Below, piece after piece: positions 1-9,503 of a stretch of 64,000 bases of DNA. Source of the DNA: Pseudomonadota bacterium (lineage in GTDB: Bacteria; Desulfobacterota; Desulfobulbia; Desulfobulbales; SURF-16); the NCBI GenBank assembly GCA_018897105.1, contig JAHILF010000091.1:1-64000 (forward strand), in the 5' to 3' direction. The notes under the pieces are model-generated. The model was not told where the DNA came from. It worked only from the letters and a program-made list of their open reading frames with translations, and did not search any database. Both the position numbers and the translations under genes were made by a program. Position 1 is the first letter of the stretch, and every line of letters begins with the position of its first letter.

Positions 1-137
1 ACGTCAACAATATGGACGTACTATTTTATAAAAGTTTGGCGTGATGGTTTATTCGTAATTAGCTGCAATAGCGTGGTTAATTCTCAAAGATCGAAACTGA
101 TTCGACGTACGTAAAAATTAAAACTTTTGACTGTCAA

Positions 138-198
138 GATATTAATAGAGTTATCGAGTACTGTATGGCGGTCGAGCGGCTTTTTGCGAGACCGTCAA
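138..198. repeat. Dispersed repeat family, diverged copy 1
   Basis: The core resembles two other copies in the window (40816-40870 and 52589-52643): a CGACAGCCGTACAGTGCATG-like arm beside a TTATC/GATAA palindrome. Here, as in the copy at 52.6 kb, the core is followed by a CTTTTTGCGA..C.TCAA motif (178-198). The match is imperfect but ordered the same way. Function unknown. Confidence 0.5.
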
Positions 199-211
199 AT
201 CTTCTCTCGAA

Positions 212-340
212 TTATTTCAGGGCTGAACCCCTTGAAATCGGTAAAGGGTTGTTTTCCGATATTTCCAGGCAGATCATACCGGCTTGTATGCCGAGTTCCG
301 CAACCAGGTTGGGAAAATTCCCCCTCACTTCATCCGGAGG
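212..340 (-). pseudogene. Possible EAL-domain (c-di-GMP phosphodiesterase) relic
   Basis: Read from about 340 down to the stop at 212-214, one frame gives about 42 residues including an LVAELGIQAGMICLEISE segment. This resembles the part of EAL domains where a glycine-containing turn precedes the conserved LEISE/LEITE strand. No start, no EAL signature triplet and no downstream domain remain. The upstream frames are interrupted by stops. It could be chance similarity, so this is a weak call. Confidence 0.28.
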
Positions 341-501
341 CAATCAGGATGCAGTTATCAAGGTTCATGGCAAGGGTTGTCTGCAGTTCAATGAGACAGC
401 GCGGCATATTTGCGAATCGCCTTTTCCCGGAACAGACACTCAAAATGCGGCAAATTGTTGAGGGACGCCGAAGAGCAGTTGAACAAGCCGCTGCATTTAT
501 A

Positions 502-1233
502 TCATAAGCCCAAACCGGCAAAGGATCTGATCGCCTCTGCCGCGGCCTGCTGTTCCGCCTCCTTTTTACTTCTGGCCGTGCCTCTGGCCAGGATTCTGTC
601 CTGAAAGCGGACCGAGACATGAAATATCTTGGCATGATCCGGCCCCTCCGCTTTTTCCAGCATATAGACCGGGCCTTCATTGTGTTTTTCCTGAATCATT
701 TCCTGCAGCCTGCTCTTGGAGTCAGCCAGGGACATGGCCTCTTTCTTTTCGTCGATATACGGCACCACCAGGGTGTCAACAACCTGGCGGGCCGCCCCAT
801 AGCCCCCATCAAGAAAAACAGCGCCCATCACCGCCTCAAAAGCGCAGGAGAGAATGGATGATTTTTCCCTGCCCTTGGAGGCATCCTCGCCCTTGCCGAG
901 CAGCAGATGCTCCCCCAGGCCGATATCCTTTGCCATGACAGCCAGATGACTTTCCTGCACCAGAGCGGCCCGCAGTCTGGTCAGCTCCCCTTCGCGCAAG
1001 GCAGGGAATCTTGTTATCAGGGCATAGCCCACCGTCAGGTCGAGGACTGCATCACCCAGGAACTCAAGGGTTTCATTGTCGCTCTGCATGTCCTGGCCCT
1101 GTTCAAAGGCGTATGAGGTGTGAATAAAGGCCTTCTGCAACAGGGATATATCCTTGAAAAGATATCCCAGCTTGTTTTCAAACAAAGAGAGCTGATCTCT
1201 ATTTCTTATGAGTAGTGATTCTAATGTCGTCAT
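502..1233 (-). CDS. rnc: Ribonuclease III
   Basis: Double-strand-specific endoribonuclease that processes rRNA precursors and structured RNAs in the cytoplasm. The 243-residue product has the family's usual length. The catalytic RIIID domain carries the signature NETLEFLGDAVL at about residues 53-64, and the second acidic cluster lies near residues 126-135. A double-stranded RNA-binding domain follows at about 165-240, ending in the typical KKEAEQQAAAEA helix. It stands alone here: era or other usual partners are not beside it, and the gene upstream on this strand is cheZ beyond the tRNA. The assignment is secure. Confidence 0.97.
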   Translation of the reverse strand: MTTLESLLIRNRDQLSLFENKLGYLFKDISLLQKAFIHTSYAFEQGQDMQSDNETLEFLGDAVLDLTVGYALITRFPALREGELTRLRAALVQESHLAVMAKDIGLGEHLLLGKGEDASKGREKSSILSCAFEAVMGAVFLDGGYGAARQVVDTLVVPYIDEKKEAMSLADSKSRLQEMIQEKHNEGPVYMLEKAEGPDHAKIFHVSVRFQDRILARGTARSKKEAEQQAAAEAIRSFAGLGL

Positions 1234-1450
1234 ATGATAAAAAAAGGCTGATTCATGTTAAAATGGCATCTGCTGACCCGGCAAGACATCGCCTTGGTGT
1301 CCGATCTGCTGCCGCTTGATCCTGTTGCACCAATTCATCGCGTGGCCGCTATGGGTTTACCTGTCAGAGACTTTTTGCAGCAGAGTCATATTTTCCTTGT
1401 CAAAAAATCGTTCTCTGTTTATTATCTCCGGCTCAACAACCTGCTTGTAT

Positions 1451-1526
1451 GGCGGCGTAGCCAAGTGGCTAAGGCAGTGGTCTGCAAAACCATTATTCAG
1501 CGGTTCAAATCCGCTCGCCGCCTCCA
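1451..1526 (+). tRNA. tRNA-Cys (GCA)
   Basis: A full cloverleaf can be folded by hand. The acceptor stem GGCGGCG (1451-1457) pairs with CGCCGCC (1516-1522). The anticodon stem-loop has loop CTGCAAA with anticodon GCA at 1484-1486. The T-arm has the GTTCAAAT loop. The discriminator is U (1523), as expected for bacterial tRNA-Cys, and CCA (1524-1526) is encoded. A terminator follows directly. Confidence 0.96.
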
Positions 1527-1532
1527 TTTTTT

Positions 1533-1561
1533 AAGGATAACCTCACGGTTATCCTTTTTTT
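1533..1561 (+). terminator. Rho-independent terminator of tRNA-Cys
   Basis: A perfect 10-bp stem AAGGATAACC / GGTTATCCTT with a TCAC loop is followed by a run of T, seven bases after the tRNA CCA end. Confidence 0.93.
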
Positions 1562-1596
1562 ATTTTGCTGCTCAAAGAGCATCCGGCTCAACACAT

Positions 1597-1625
1597 AAAA
1601 AAAATCCGGCCTCAAGAGCCGGATT
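1597..1625 (-). terminator. Rho-independent terminator of cheZ
   Basis: An 8-bp stem AATCCGGC / GCCGGATT with a 7-nt loop lies beside an A-tract at 1597-1604, which becomes a T-run on the minus strand. It is 25 bases past the cheZ stop codon. Confidence 0.9.
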
Positions 1626-1649
1626 CTGCAAAACCGTCCAAGTTTTTTT

Positions 1650-3197
1650 TCAGAACCCCATCTCCTCCAACATCTTATTGACGGTCGACTGATCAAGCAT
1701 GCCGCCGTCCTCACTGGTACCGGAAAGTTTGTTAATATAACTGTCAACGTCATCTTGGGCAAGTTTTTTACTCTCTTCCAGGGTGATATCCTTATTCATT
1801 TCCTTATGTTTCAACTGCGAACCGAAGGAAATCACCAAGGCAATCAGCTGAATCTGGAAATCACTGAGAAGCTTGATGATCTTCATGATCTGCTGCCCGG
1901 AAAGATCCTGAAAACTGAGGGCCTCGGTAATCTTGGAAACATCGCTGCTGATGTTGGCGGCCATGCCGAAGGCATCTTCAATCCGTTTGAATATCTCCCG
2001 CTGATCCTCCAGGGTCATGGTGCTACAACCGGGCGGCAGGCGCATGCCATGGGTTTTCTCCGGCAATGTGCCAAGCACCTCGATTGCCTTGGTCAGTAAT
2101 TCCTTCACCTCGCCTATGCGTGGGTCGGGCGGAACGGCAACTGCCGCCGCCGGCTCAATGGGAGCGGCGCTTGCCACCTCAATCTCTTCAACCGGCGGAA
2201 CCGCCAGGGGAATGGTCTGGTCAAGGAAAATCGAACTCTGGCCGGCGTCCATCTTTTTCAGCAGATTCGCGATTGCCTTATCCTTGCAGGCCTTGAAAAG
2301 TGAGGCAAAAACGTCCGACATGGGGACCGTATAGAAATTATCGCTGTCTGCCTCATATTTGGCTGCCTTGGAGGAAATGGCATCATGGAAAGTATCCAGC
2401 ACGAATATGTCGGCTGCATTGCCCCGGGCTTTGGTAATATGCTCTTTTACCGCTTCATTGGTGCAAAGCTCATAAAGTGTTTGAAAAACCACATCAAGAT
2501 CAAAGAGATAACGCGTTTTCTTCTCCTTTTTCACCTCCGGAGGCGCAGCAGCCGGTCCGCCTTCCTCCTGCATGGCGCTGAGCAGATCAATGGCCTGATT
2601 GATCTGCTGCTGCAGAGCCTCTGTTTCCTCGGTAATCGGGCATCCTGCCTCAGCATCATCAATCGCGGCGGCAGAATCGGTTATGGAGAAGGCAGGATGA
2701 TCCTTCAGGGCAGAGAGCATATTCTTGACATTATCGGTCCCCCCCTGAACATCCTCCACCTTGTCCATAATCTGCATGGCCGCCCGCTCGGTCATCTCGA
2801 CAATATCTTTCAGCTGGTTCTTGGCATCCTCAATTTTATCGCCGGCCTCATCGAGCTCCACCCGTTTTTGCAGACGATCCTCAGCCGGAATATCCATGAT
2901 GGTGACACTGAGACTTTTAGCAAGCTGGCCGATATCCCGGTAGATTTCACTGGAAACATCCCGGTAGAAATCATCCGAACCAGCGGCGGAAAGGCCGGCG
3001 GAGACTGCCGCCATAGCGCTTTCCTCATAAGCGGGAATTGCGTTCTTCTCCTTTTCAACAATCTTTTCCACCACCCTGGTGACTGAACTCTCCTGACCGC
3101 CGAGCACGGTGATGTTATAATTTGCCTCGGGGGTGGGAATTCTGAAAAAACTGGCGCCTATTTCAAGATAAATTTCCGGTTTATTGCTCATAGCCAT
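1650..3197 (-). CDS. cheZ: CheZ-type protein phosphatase with large insertion
   Basis: Dephosphorylates CheY-P to reset flagellar switching. The C-terminal active-site helix shows SFQDLSGQQIMKII (about residues 429-442), matching the CheZ FQDLTGQ motif with the acidic Asp and catalytic Gln kept. The C-terminus MLEEMGF resembles the CheY-binding tail. The first helix of the CheZ hairpin is visible at about residues 130-150 (VEMTERAAMQIMDKVE). Between the two halves lies about 270 residues not found in the about 214-residue enterobacterial protein, including a conserved-looking segment (about 220-330) flanked by Ala/Pro-rich linkers. The gene is 20 nt downstream of the pilZ gene on the same strand and ends at a clear terminator, so the two form an operon. 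Confidence 0.88.
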   Translation of the reverse strand: MAMSNKPEIYLEIGASFFRIPTPEANYNITVLGGQESSVTRVVEKIVEKEKNAIPAYEESAMAAVSAGLSAAGSDDFYRDVSSEIYRDIGQLAKSLSVTIMDIPAEDRLQKRVELDEAGDKIEDAKNQLKDIVEMTERAAMQIMDKVEDVQGGTDNVKNMLSALKDHPAFSITDSAAAIDDAEAGCPITEETEALQQQINQAIDLLSAMQEEGGPAAAPPEVKKEKKTRYLFDLDVVFQTLYELCTNEAVKEHITKARGNAADIFVLDTFHDAISSKAAKYEADSDNFYTVPMSDVFASLFKACKDKAIANLLKKMDAGQSSIFLDQTIPLAVPPVEEIEVASAAPIEPAAAVAVPPDPRIGEVKELLTKAIEVLGTLPEKTHGMRLPPGCSTMTLEDQREIFKRIEDAFGMAANISSDVSKITEALSFQDLSGQQIMKIIKLLSDFQIQLIALVISFGSQLKHKEMNKDITLEESKKLAQDDVDSYINKLSGTSEDGGMLDQSTVNKMLEEMGF

Positions 3198-3217
3198 TTC
3201 CCTGTTGTTCCATATCC

Positions 3218-3589
3218 TTATTGGTCTCTATGCATCCGTGCCGTAAACCTGATCCCTATCTCAAACTGATCCTCCTGAGCTGTTTCTGCGGACCACATCA
3301 CGGCGCCGATGACCAGCATACTGGTGCAGTCACCGCTGTACTGGATGGTAACATTGCCGGAATCATCGATCTGCCATCCTTCAAAATCGAGTTTCATCAA
3401 TAGCTGTTCATTTTTCCTCCACCGCCTTGAGGAGAGAAAACGAAGACCGCCACCGCTGATATCAAGGATCAGCCCCATTTCATCAAGGGTGGCATCGGTC
3501 AAATCATCAATGACCGTATAACGGAAAGCAAACTCCTTTTCCAGCCTGTCATATCTACGCCGTTCCGCGATTATCCCTTCCTCTTTCAC
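3218..3589 (-). CDS. PilZ domain protein
   Basis: Likely c-di-GMP-binding adaptor. The N-terminal ERRRYDR supplies the RxxxR motif and DISGGGLRF supplies the D/NxSxxG motif of PilZ domains. The rest is a single beta-barrel-sized domain of about 123 residues. The start was set at GTG 3589 because GGAGG lies six bases upstream (3596-3600). An ATG at 3628 would add 13 residues but has no comparable ribosome-binding site. It is co-transcribed with cheZ and lies just after motA, so a role in tuning motor or chemotaxis output by c-di-GMP is an inference from position. Confidence 0.86.
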   Translation of the reverse strand: MKEEGIIAERRRYDRLEKEFAFRYTVIDDLTDATLDEMGLILDISGGGLRFLSSRRWRKNEQLLMKLDFEGWQIDDSGNVTIQYSGDCTSMLVIGAVMWSAETAQEDQFEIGIRFTARMHRDQ

Positions 3590-3821
3590 TGTGTTCCTCC
3601 ACTGTTTCGGATTCCATGAGGCAAGCAATCAGAATAATGTTACGAAAATTTCATTTAAAAAATCAAGCAATTACCTATAAATTGCTGGCAAAAATAATCC
3701 CACGGTCAGCTTTTTGCTGCACCAAGGCAAGGACCTTTCGCGCCTAACGTTTTGTTTTCACAACATTATTTGACACACAGAAAAAAAAGGAAAAACAGTA
3801 AAAGATTGGGGGGGCAATCCA

Positions 3822-4664
3822 TCACAAAATATTGCTTTTCTCCTCTCTGTCGCTTGATCGGTCGCTTGGGATTTGGAAGCGTTCCTGAATTCTCTTTAAA
3901 GAAACCAGCTGCACATTGCGGGAGGACGGGGTGACAAAGGAATGCAGTTTACGTTCAAGACTGCGGGGGTCCATCTCGCTTTCGATGGCGATGACGCCTT
4001 CCATGATGATTTTCTGCAGCAGCAACTCGTGGTCGGTTCTCTCCCGGATATTACCGGCAAAGGGCACACAGAAGAAATTGGCCAGAACCACGCCGTAGAG
4101 GGTGGAGGTCAGCGCAATTGGCACGGTGGCGAGAATAACCTTGCTGTCTCCCACGCCGGACAACATGCCGATCAACCCCACCACGCTGCCCACCAGTCCG
4201 AAAGACGGAAACAGCTCGCCCATGGTGCGGATCACCCGTTCGCAGTCCTCCCGGCGCAGTTTGAAAAAATACATCTCGGTATTGAGGATATCGCGAATAA
4301 CCTTGCCCCGATAGCCGTCAACCAGCAGTCCCAGGGCTCGGCGCAGAAAAAGAATACTGGTCTCCTCCTCATCCTCCTGCAGGGAGAGAATCCCCTTGAA
4401 CTTTGATTTCACGGACAGATCCAACAGAATTTCGACAATATCCTCCGGGGTCTTGTTTCTCGTTCGGTACGAGGAAACAAGCACCTTATAGACAATCTTC
4501 AGCCGTTCCAGCCGGTAGGTGATCAGGGTGGCGCCCAAGGTGCCGCCGAACACTACCAGTGCCCCTGACAGATTAAAATACAGAGCCATATTGCCGTGGA
4601 AAAGAAATCCTGTCAGAAAGAGGAGTGAGCAACAGATGAGACCGATGATGTTCTGGTTTTTCAT
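3822..4664 (-). CDS. motA: MotA-family stator / proton channel subunit
   Basis: Inner-membrane stator subunit of a flagellar-type motor. Four hydrophobic segments are visible: two near the N-terminus (about 8-25 and 32-52) and two around 150-210. The latter hold the conserved prolines in the PSFGLVGSVVGLIGML and TVPIALTSTLYGVVLANFF regions. A cytoplasmic loop lies between them, as in MotA. The length of 280 is close to the usual 285-295. Its ATG overlaps the stop of the motB-type gene by four bases (ATGA at 4661-4664), so translation is coupled. The gene order here is B then A, the reverse of the common order. Confidence 0.9.
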   Translation of the reverse strand: MKNQNIIGLICCSLLFLTGFLFHGNMALYFNLSGALVVFGGTLGATLITYRLERLKIVYKVLVSSYRTRNKTPEDIVEILLDLSVKSKFKGILSLQEDEEETSILFLRRALGLLVDGYRGKVIRDILNTEMYFFKLRREDCERVIRTMGELFPSFGLVGSVVGLIGMLSGVGDSKVILATVPIALTSTLYGVVLANFFCVPFAGNIRERTDHELLLQKIIMEGVIAIESEMDPRSLERKLHSFVTPSSRNVQLVSLKRIQERFQIPSDRSSDREEKSNIL

Positions 4665-5572
4665 GGTTCTCCTTCAGCTGCCACGGCAGCGGGTTGTTCT
4701 TTGGTCAGGATGATCTCCACCCTGCGGTTTGCCGCCCTGTGCTCCTGGGTATCGTTGGCTGCCACCGGCTGGGTGGAGGCGTGCCCGGTTACATAAAACC
4801 TGTTCTCGTCAAGATGGGTCTCCTGCATCAGAAAGCGGGCCACCCTGCTTGCCCGGACCAGGGACAACTCCCAGTTGGAGGGAAACTCAGGGGTCTGGAT
4901 CGGCAGGTCATCCGTATGGCCCACCACGTTGATCATATATGGCGTCTGGGCAACCAGGGGAATGATCTTCTTCATGGCCTGCATGGCGCTGCCCTTTATC
5001 TCGGCACTGCCGCTGTCAAAGAGCAGGTCGCCGGTGAGGATGATCCTTACCGTTTTATCCGGCGCGAGATCCACCCTGACAATGTCGCGCATGCTGTCCG
5101 AATCGACAACCAGGCGGCTCAGATCATAGATCCTTGCCAGGCGGTTGTCGGCAGTCTCGCTGAAAGGCTCAACAGGACCCCTGTCAGTCATCCTCGCCTC
5201 GCTGGCGATATCAGGAGAGGGAATTTTTTCGAAAAGTACCTCCCGGTTGGCTAACTGGTAGATATAGAGAACGGCAAAGAGGATGAACATGGTCATCATC
5301 AGATCAGACCAGACCACCGACCAATGGGGGGAGCGCGGCATACGCATTCTTGCAAATGAGGTTTCATCATAAACCCTCATGCCGCTCTCCCATTGCATTT
5401 CTTGCTGGAAGGCGGCAACCCTCCGCCCCCTGGCCTTCTTGTGCCGTATCACCTTGAGAGGCCGAACGCTTCCCTGCGCCTGGTTCTGACCAGGGGCGTC
5501 AGAAACTGTCTCTTCCAGGCGGCTGGTGTTATTTTCTTGCGGCGTATCTGGCTGCCCCGGCTGCTCTGTCAT
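4661..5572 (-). CDS. motB: MotB-family peptidoglycan-anchored stator subunit
   Basis: A cytoplasmic basic N-terminal region of about 85 residues is followed by one membrane helix (about 88-108, WSDLMMTMFILFAVLYIYQ) with the key aspartate of the ion path. A linker and an OmpA-type peptidoglycan-binding domain (about 170-290) follow, showing VVGHTDDLPI and LSLVRASRVARFL plus the terminal NRRVEI. An AAGGAG ribosome-binding site precedes the ATG at 5572. The N-terminal extension is longer than in E. coli MotB. It is translationally coupled to motA. Other OmpA/MotB proteins are possible, but the adjacent MotA makes a stator pair the best reading. Confidence 0.9.
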   Translation of the reverse strand: MTEQPGQPDTPQENNTSRLEETVSDAPGQNQAQGSVRPLKVIRHKKARGRRVAAFQQEMQWESGMRVYDETSFARMRMPRSPHWSVVWSDLMMTMFILFAVLYIYQLANREVLFEKIPSPDIASEARMTDRGPVEPFSETADNRLARIYDLSRLVVDSDSMRDIVRVDLAPDKTVRIILTGDLLFDSGSAEIKGSAMQAMKKIIPLVAQTPYMINVVGHTDDLPIQTPEFPSNWELSLVRASRVARFLMQETHLDENRFYVTGHASTQPVAANDTQEHRAANRRVEIILTKEQPAAVAAEGEP

Positions 5573-5740
5573 CTGTCTCCTTCAAGTTTCCGGCAAAAAA
5601 ATAAAAAATGGTCAATCATACCTATCGGAAATCATTTATATTTTCTCAAATAAAATCTTGCCTGCCGCCAAAAAAATTTAATTCAGGAAGTACTTGATGA
5701 ACTGTTGATAAGTCGGAAAAGACATTGGCTGGCGACGCCC

Positions 5741-6298
5741 CTACTTGATAAACGGCAGCATGGCCTTGAACTCCTCGGTACCGGCCCGATGCAGCAGTTC
5801 ATAAATGATCATTTCCGTGTTGCCCACCGCACCGCCGATCTGCCGGATTCTCGTAAGTCCTGTCTGGTAATTTTTTTCCGCCCTGGAATTGACGGCGTCC
5901 GCCGGAACCCACATGGTATACCCCTCACGCAGGCCACCCAGCACGGTTTGATAGATGCAGATATGGGTTTCCACCCCGCAGACAATCCAGCTGTCAACTT
6001 CGGGGTAGGAGCCAATTTTTGCCAGCGCCGCCTTATTGTCAAAACAGCCGAACTCAAGTTTGTCCAGCGGCAGGATATCACCCATTTCCGCAATGATTTC
6101 CCGCAGCAGCTCGCCGATTCTGGCAGCATACTGGGTGGTGGCGACAATAGGAAGTTTGAGAATCTGCGCCGCCTTGAGCAGCAACACGGTGTTTTTCACC
6201 ACCTCATCTTTTTCAGGTATCACCCGCATCATTCTCTCCTGAATATCGACGACGAGCAGACCGGTACGCGCCGGAACAAGTCTTTTCGTTATTGCCAT
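5741..6298 (-). CDS. Isochorismatase-family cysteine hydrolase
   Basis: A 185-residue single-domain hydrolase. The catalytic triad typical of the family is visible as Asp18 (VVDIQERM), Lys80 (PLDKLEFG) and Cys114 in GVETHICIYQT, including the GVETH cis-peptide segment. It resembles the YcaC/ISOC1-like branch more than true isochorismatases of siderophore pathways, so the substrate is unknown (an amide or N-carbamoyl compound is possible). An AGGAG ribosome-binding site precedes the ATG. It is divergent from asnS and separate from motB by a 168-base gap. Confidence 0.88.
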   Translation of the reverse strand: MAITKRLVPARTGLLVVDIQERMMRVIPEKDEVVKNTVLLLKAAQILKLPIVATTQYAARIGELLREIIAEMGDILPLDKLEFGCFDNKAALAKIGSYPEVDSWIVCGVETHICIYQTVLGGLREGYTMWVPADAVNSRAEKNYQTGLTRIRQIGGAVGNTEMIIYELLHRAGTEEFKAMLPFIK

Positions 6299-6406
6299 TT
6301 TCTATTCTCCTGTATAAAACTGATAAAAATGATTAATATGGGTCTCTGAGTAAACAAAGTACTCGCTAACCCCACACAGATCAAAGAAATTTTATCCTCT
6401 GCCGAC

Positions 6407-7798
<1,392 letters not shown>

Positions 7799-7830
7799 TG
7801 ACCTTTCTCCATATTTTCCATGAGATGACA

Positions 7831-8535
7831 ATGTTTACTGTGACACGTTTCTTCTTCTCTCTGTTTCTGCTATTCCTGTCTACTGCCGTCCCGGGGTCTG
7901 CCTCGGCCGCAGACGACAGCCCGGCCGCCAGCGCGGTCATTGTCGAAGACGCCAATCTGCGCACCAGTCCGACCGACACGTCCAAGATCATCACCCCGCT
8001 ACGCAAAGAAACTAAAGTGCTGGCCAAGGACCGCCAAAAGGAATGGGTCAAGGTGGAGGTGCCGGATCTCGCCGAAACCGGCTGGGTGCACAAATCTCTG
8101 ATCAAAGAAAATCAGGGCCTGCAAGTGGCGCAGACCAATGAAAAAAAGATCATCGAGCCAGGGCCGCAGAAAATTCCCAAGAAAATTTCCAAAAAAGAGA
8201 AACAGCCCAACCGCCCCATGCAGGTCATTGGCGTGATTGATATCCAGCAGGTGGTCAATCAATCACTGCGCGGCCGTGAGGCCAGGGAAAGATTTGAGGA
8301 GATGCGCCGGGCAGGTCAGACCGAGCAGATTGACCGGGTTGAGAAAGAAATGATCAGCCACTTGATAGCCGAAATCCAAACCATTGTGGAAAAATATGCC
8401 ATAAAAAAGGGTTTCACCCAGGTCCTCAATATGAATTCCGGCAGTATTTTCTACAATGACTCAAGCTTTGATATTACCGATGACATCATCAGGGAATATG
8501 ACAGACAGGCTTCACTGCAGCAGCCGGCGCCATGA
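7831..8535 (+). CDS. Secreted SH3-domain protein with OmpH/Skp-like C-terminus
   Basis: A signal peptide (hydrophobic core FFFSLFLLFLS, cleavage after ASA) is followed by a bacterial SH3 domain (about residues 35-95, VEDANLRTSPTDTSKII then TGWVHKSLI). A Lys/Pro-rich linker and a C-terminal alpha-helical stretch (about 140-230, VIGVIDIQQVVNQSLRGRE and EMISHLIAEIQTIVEKYA) follow, reminiscent of the periplasmic chaperone Skp/OmpH family. The start at 7831 gives a canonical signal peptide. An in-frame ATG at 7798 overlaps the asnS stop and is also possible. It likely acts in the periplasm on envelope biogenesis; this is inferred from domains only. Confidence 0.72.
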   Translation: MFTVTRFFFSLFLLFLSTAVPGSASAADDSPAASAVIVEDANLRTSPTDTSKIITPLRKETKVLAKDRQKEWVKVEVPDLAETGWVHKSLIKENQGLQVAQTNEKKIIEPGPQKIPKKISKKEKQPNRPMQVIGVIDIQQVVNQSLRGREARERFEEMRRAGQTEQIDRVEKEMISHLIAEIQTIVEKYAIKKGFTQVLNMNSGSIFYNDSSFDITDDIIREYDRQASLQQPAP

Positions 8536-9503
8536 CCTCCACCCTCATCCTGGCTCCCCTGCGGGGCATCACCGAGGCGTCCTTCCGGGATATCTTCGTC
8601 CGCTTCTTCCCGGGTTTTGACCGGGCCGTGGCCCCCTTTATCTCCACCTTCCAGGGCAGCAGGATAAAACCTGCCAAATTAAAGGATCTGCTACCGGAAA
8701 ACAACAGGCGGCTTCCCGTGGTGCCGCAGATCCTTTCCAAAAATGCCGATCACTTCATTGCCACGGCCCGGCTGCTGGCTGGACTGGGCTACACAGAGGT
8801 CAACTGGAACCTTGGCTGTCCCTACCCCATGGTGGCCAATAAAATGCGAGGCTCAGGCCTGCTGCCTTTTCCCGACAAGATCGAGGCCTTTCTCGACAAA
8901 GTCCACCAGGAACAGCCACTGGCCATCTCCGTTAAAACCCGCTTGGGACGCAGGGATCCCGAGGAGATCTTTGCCCTGCTGCCCGTTTTCAACAGGTTCC
9001 CCTTAAGTGAGGTGATTATCCATCCGCGCACCGGCATACAGATGTATGAAGGTACGGTTGACTTGGACACCTTTGCCCGCTGCACGGAACTCTGCCGCCA
9101 TCCGGTTGTTTATAACGGCGATATCACCAGTTATGCCGTTTATCAAAGGCTGGCAGAACGCTTTCCCTCGGTGGATAGCTGGATGATCGGCCGGGGTGCA
9201 CTGGCTGACCCCTTTCTGGCCGCCCGCATCAAGCACATGACGCTGCCGACAGAACCGCTGCAGACTCTGGCCGCGTTCCATGGGGAACTCCTGGCGTGCT
9301 ACCAGGAAATGCTCTCCGGTCCCTCTCCGGTCCTGGGCCGCATGAAAGGGCTCTGGTTTTATCTGGCTGCCTCTTTTGCCGATGGGCCAAAAATCCTGAA
9401 AAAAATCCAGAAAATGAAAAAACTCGAACCTTATCAGGAATTCACCGGGGAAATCTTCGAGCGCGGCACCTGGCAACCGGATCAACAAGGAGAAACCCGA
9501 TGA
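8532..9503 (+). CDS. dus: tRNA-dihydrouridine synthase family protein
   Basis: FMN-dependent reduction of uridines in tRNA. TIM-barrel flavoprotein with the catalytic Cys96 in NWNLGCPYPMVANKMRGSG, the phosphate-binding HPRTGIQMYEG region (about 165-180) and the NGDI and GRGALADPF motifs of Dus enzymes. The length of 323 fits. Among the bacterial groups it looks closest to DusC-type sequences, but the subclass is not certain. The start overlaps the preceding gene by four bases and the stop overlaps the TraB-type gene (ATGA). Confidence 0.92.
   Translation: MTSTLILAPLRGITEASFRDIFVRFFPGFDRAVAPFISTFQGSRIKPAKLKDLLPENNRRLPVVPQILSKNADHFIATARLLAGLGYTEVNWNLGCPYPMVANKMRGSGLLPFPDKIEAFLDKVHQEQPLAISVKTRLGRRDPEEIFALLPVFNRFPLSEVIIHPRTGIQMYEGTVDLDTFARCTELCRHPVVYNGDITSYAVYQRLAERFPSVDSWMIGRGALADPFLAARIKHMTLPTEPLQTLAAFHGELLACYQEMLSGPSPVLGRMKGLWFYLAASFADGPKILKKIQKMKKLEPYQEFTGEIFERGTWQPDQQGETR

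Larger units (their letters stand above)
1..501. other. Intergenic region downstream of rnc
   Basis: No intact gene is visible. The stretch carries one copy of a dispersed palindromic repeat (138-198) and, on the minus strand, a short degenerate segment that reads like part of an EAL domain (212-340). The first 130 bases are AT-rich with nothing recognisable. Confidence 0.5.

Noticed and set aside
165-507. Plus-strand open frames before and over the rnc end
   Set aside because: No ribosome-binding site, no recognisable protein and antisense overlap with rnc; treated as chance frames.
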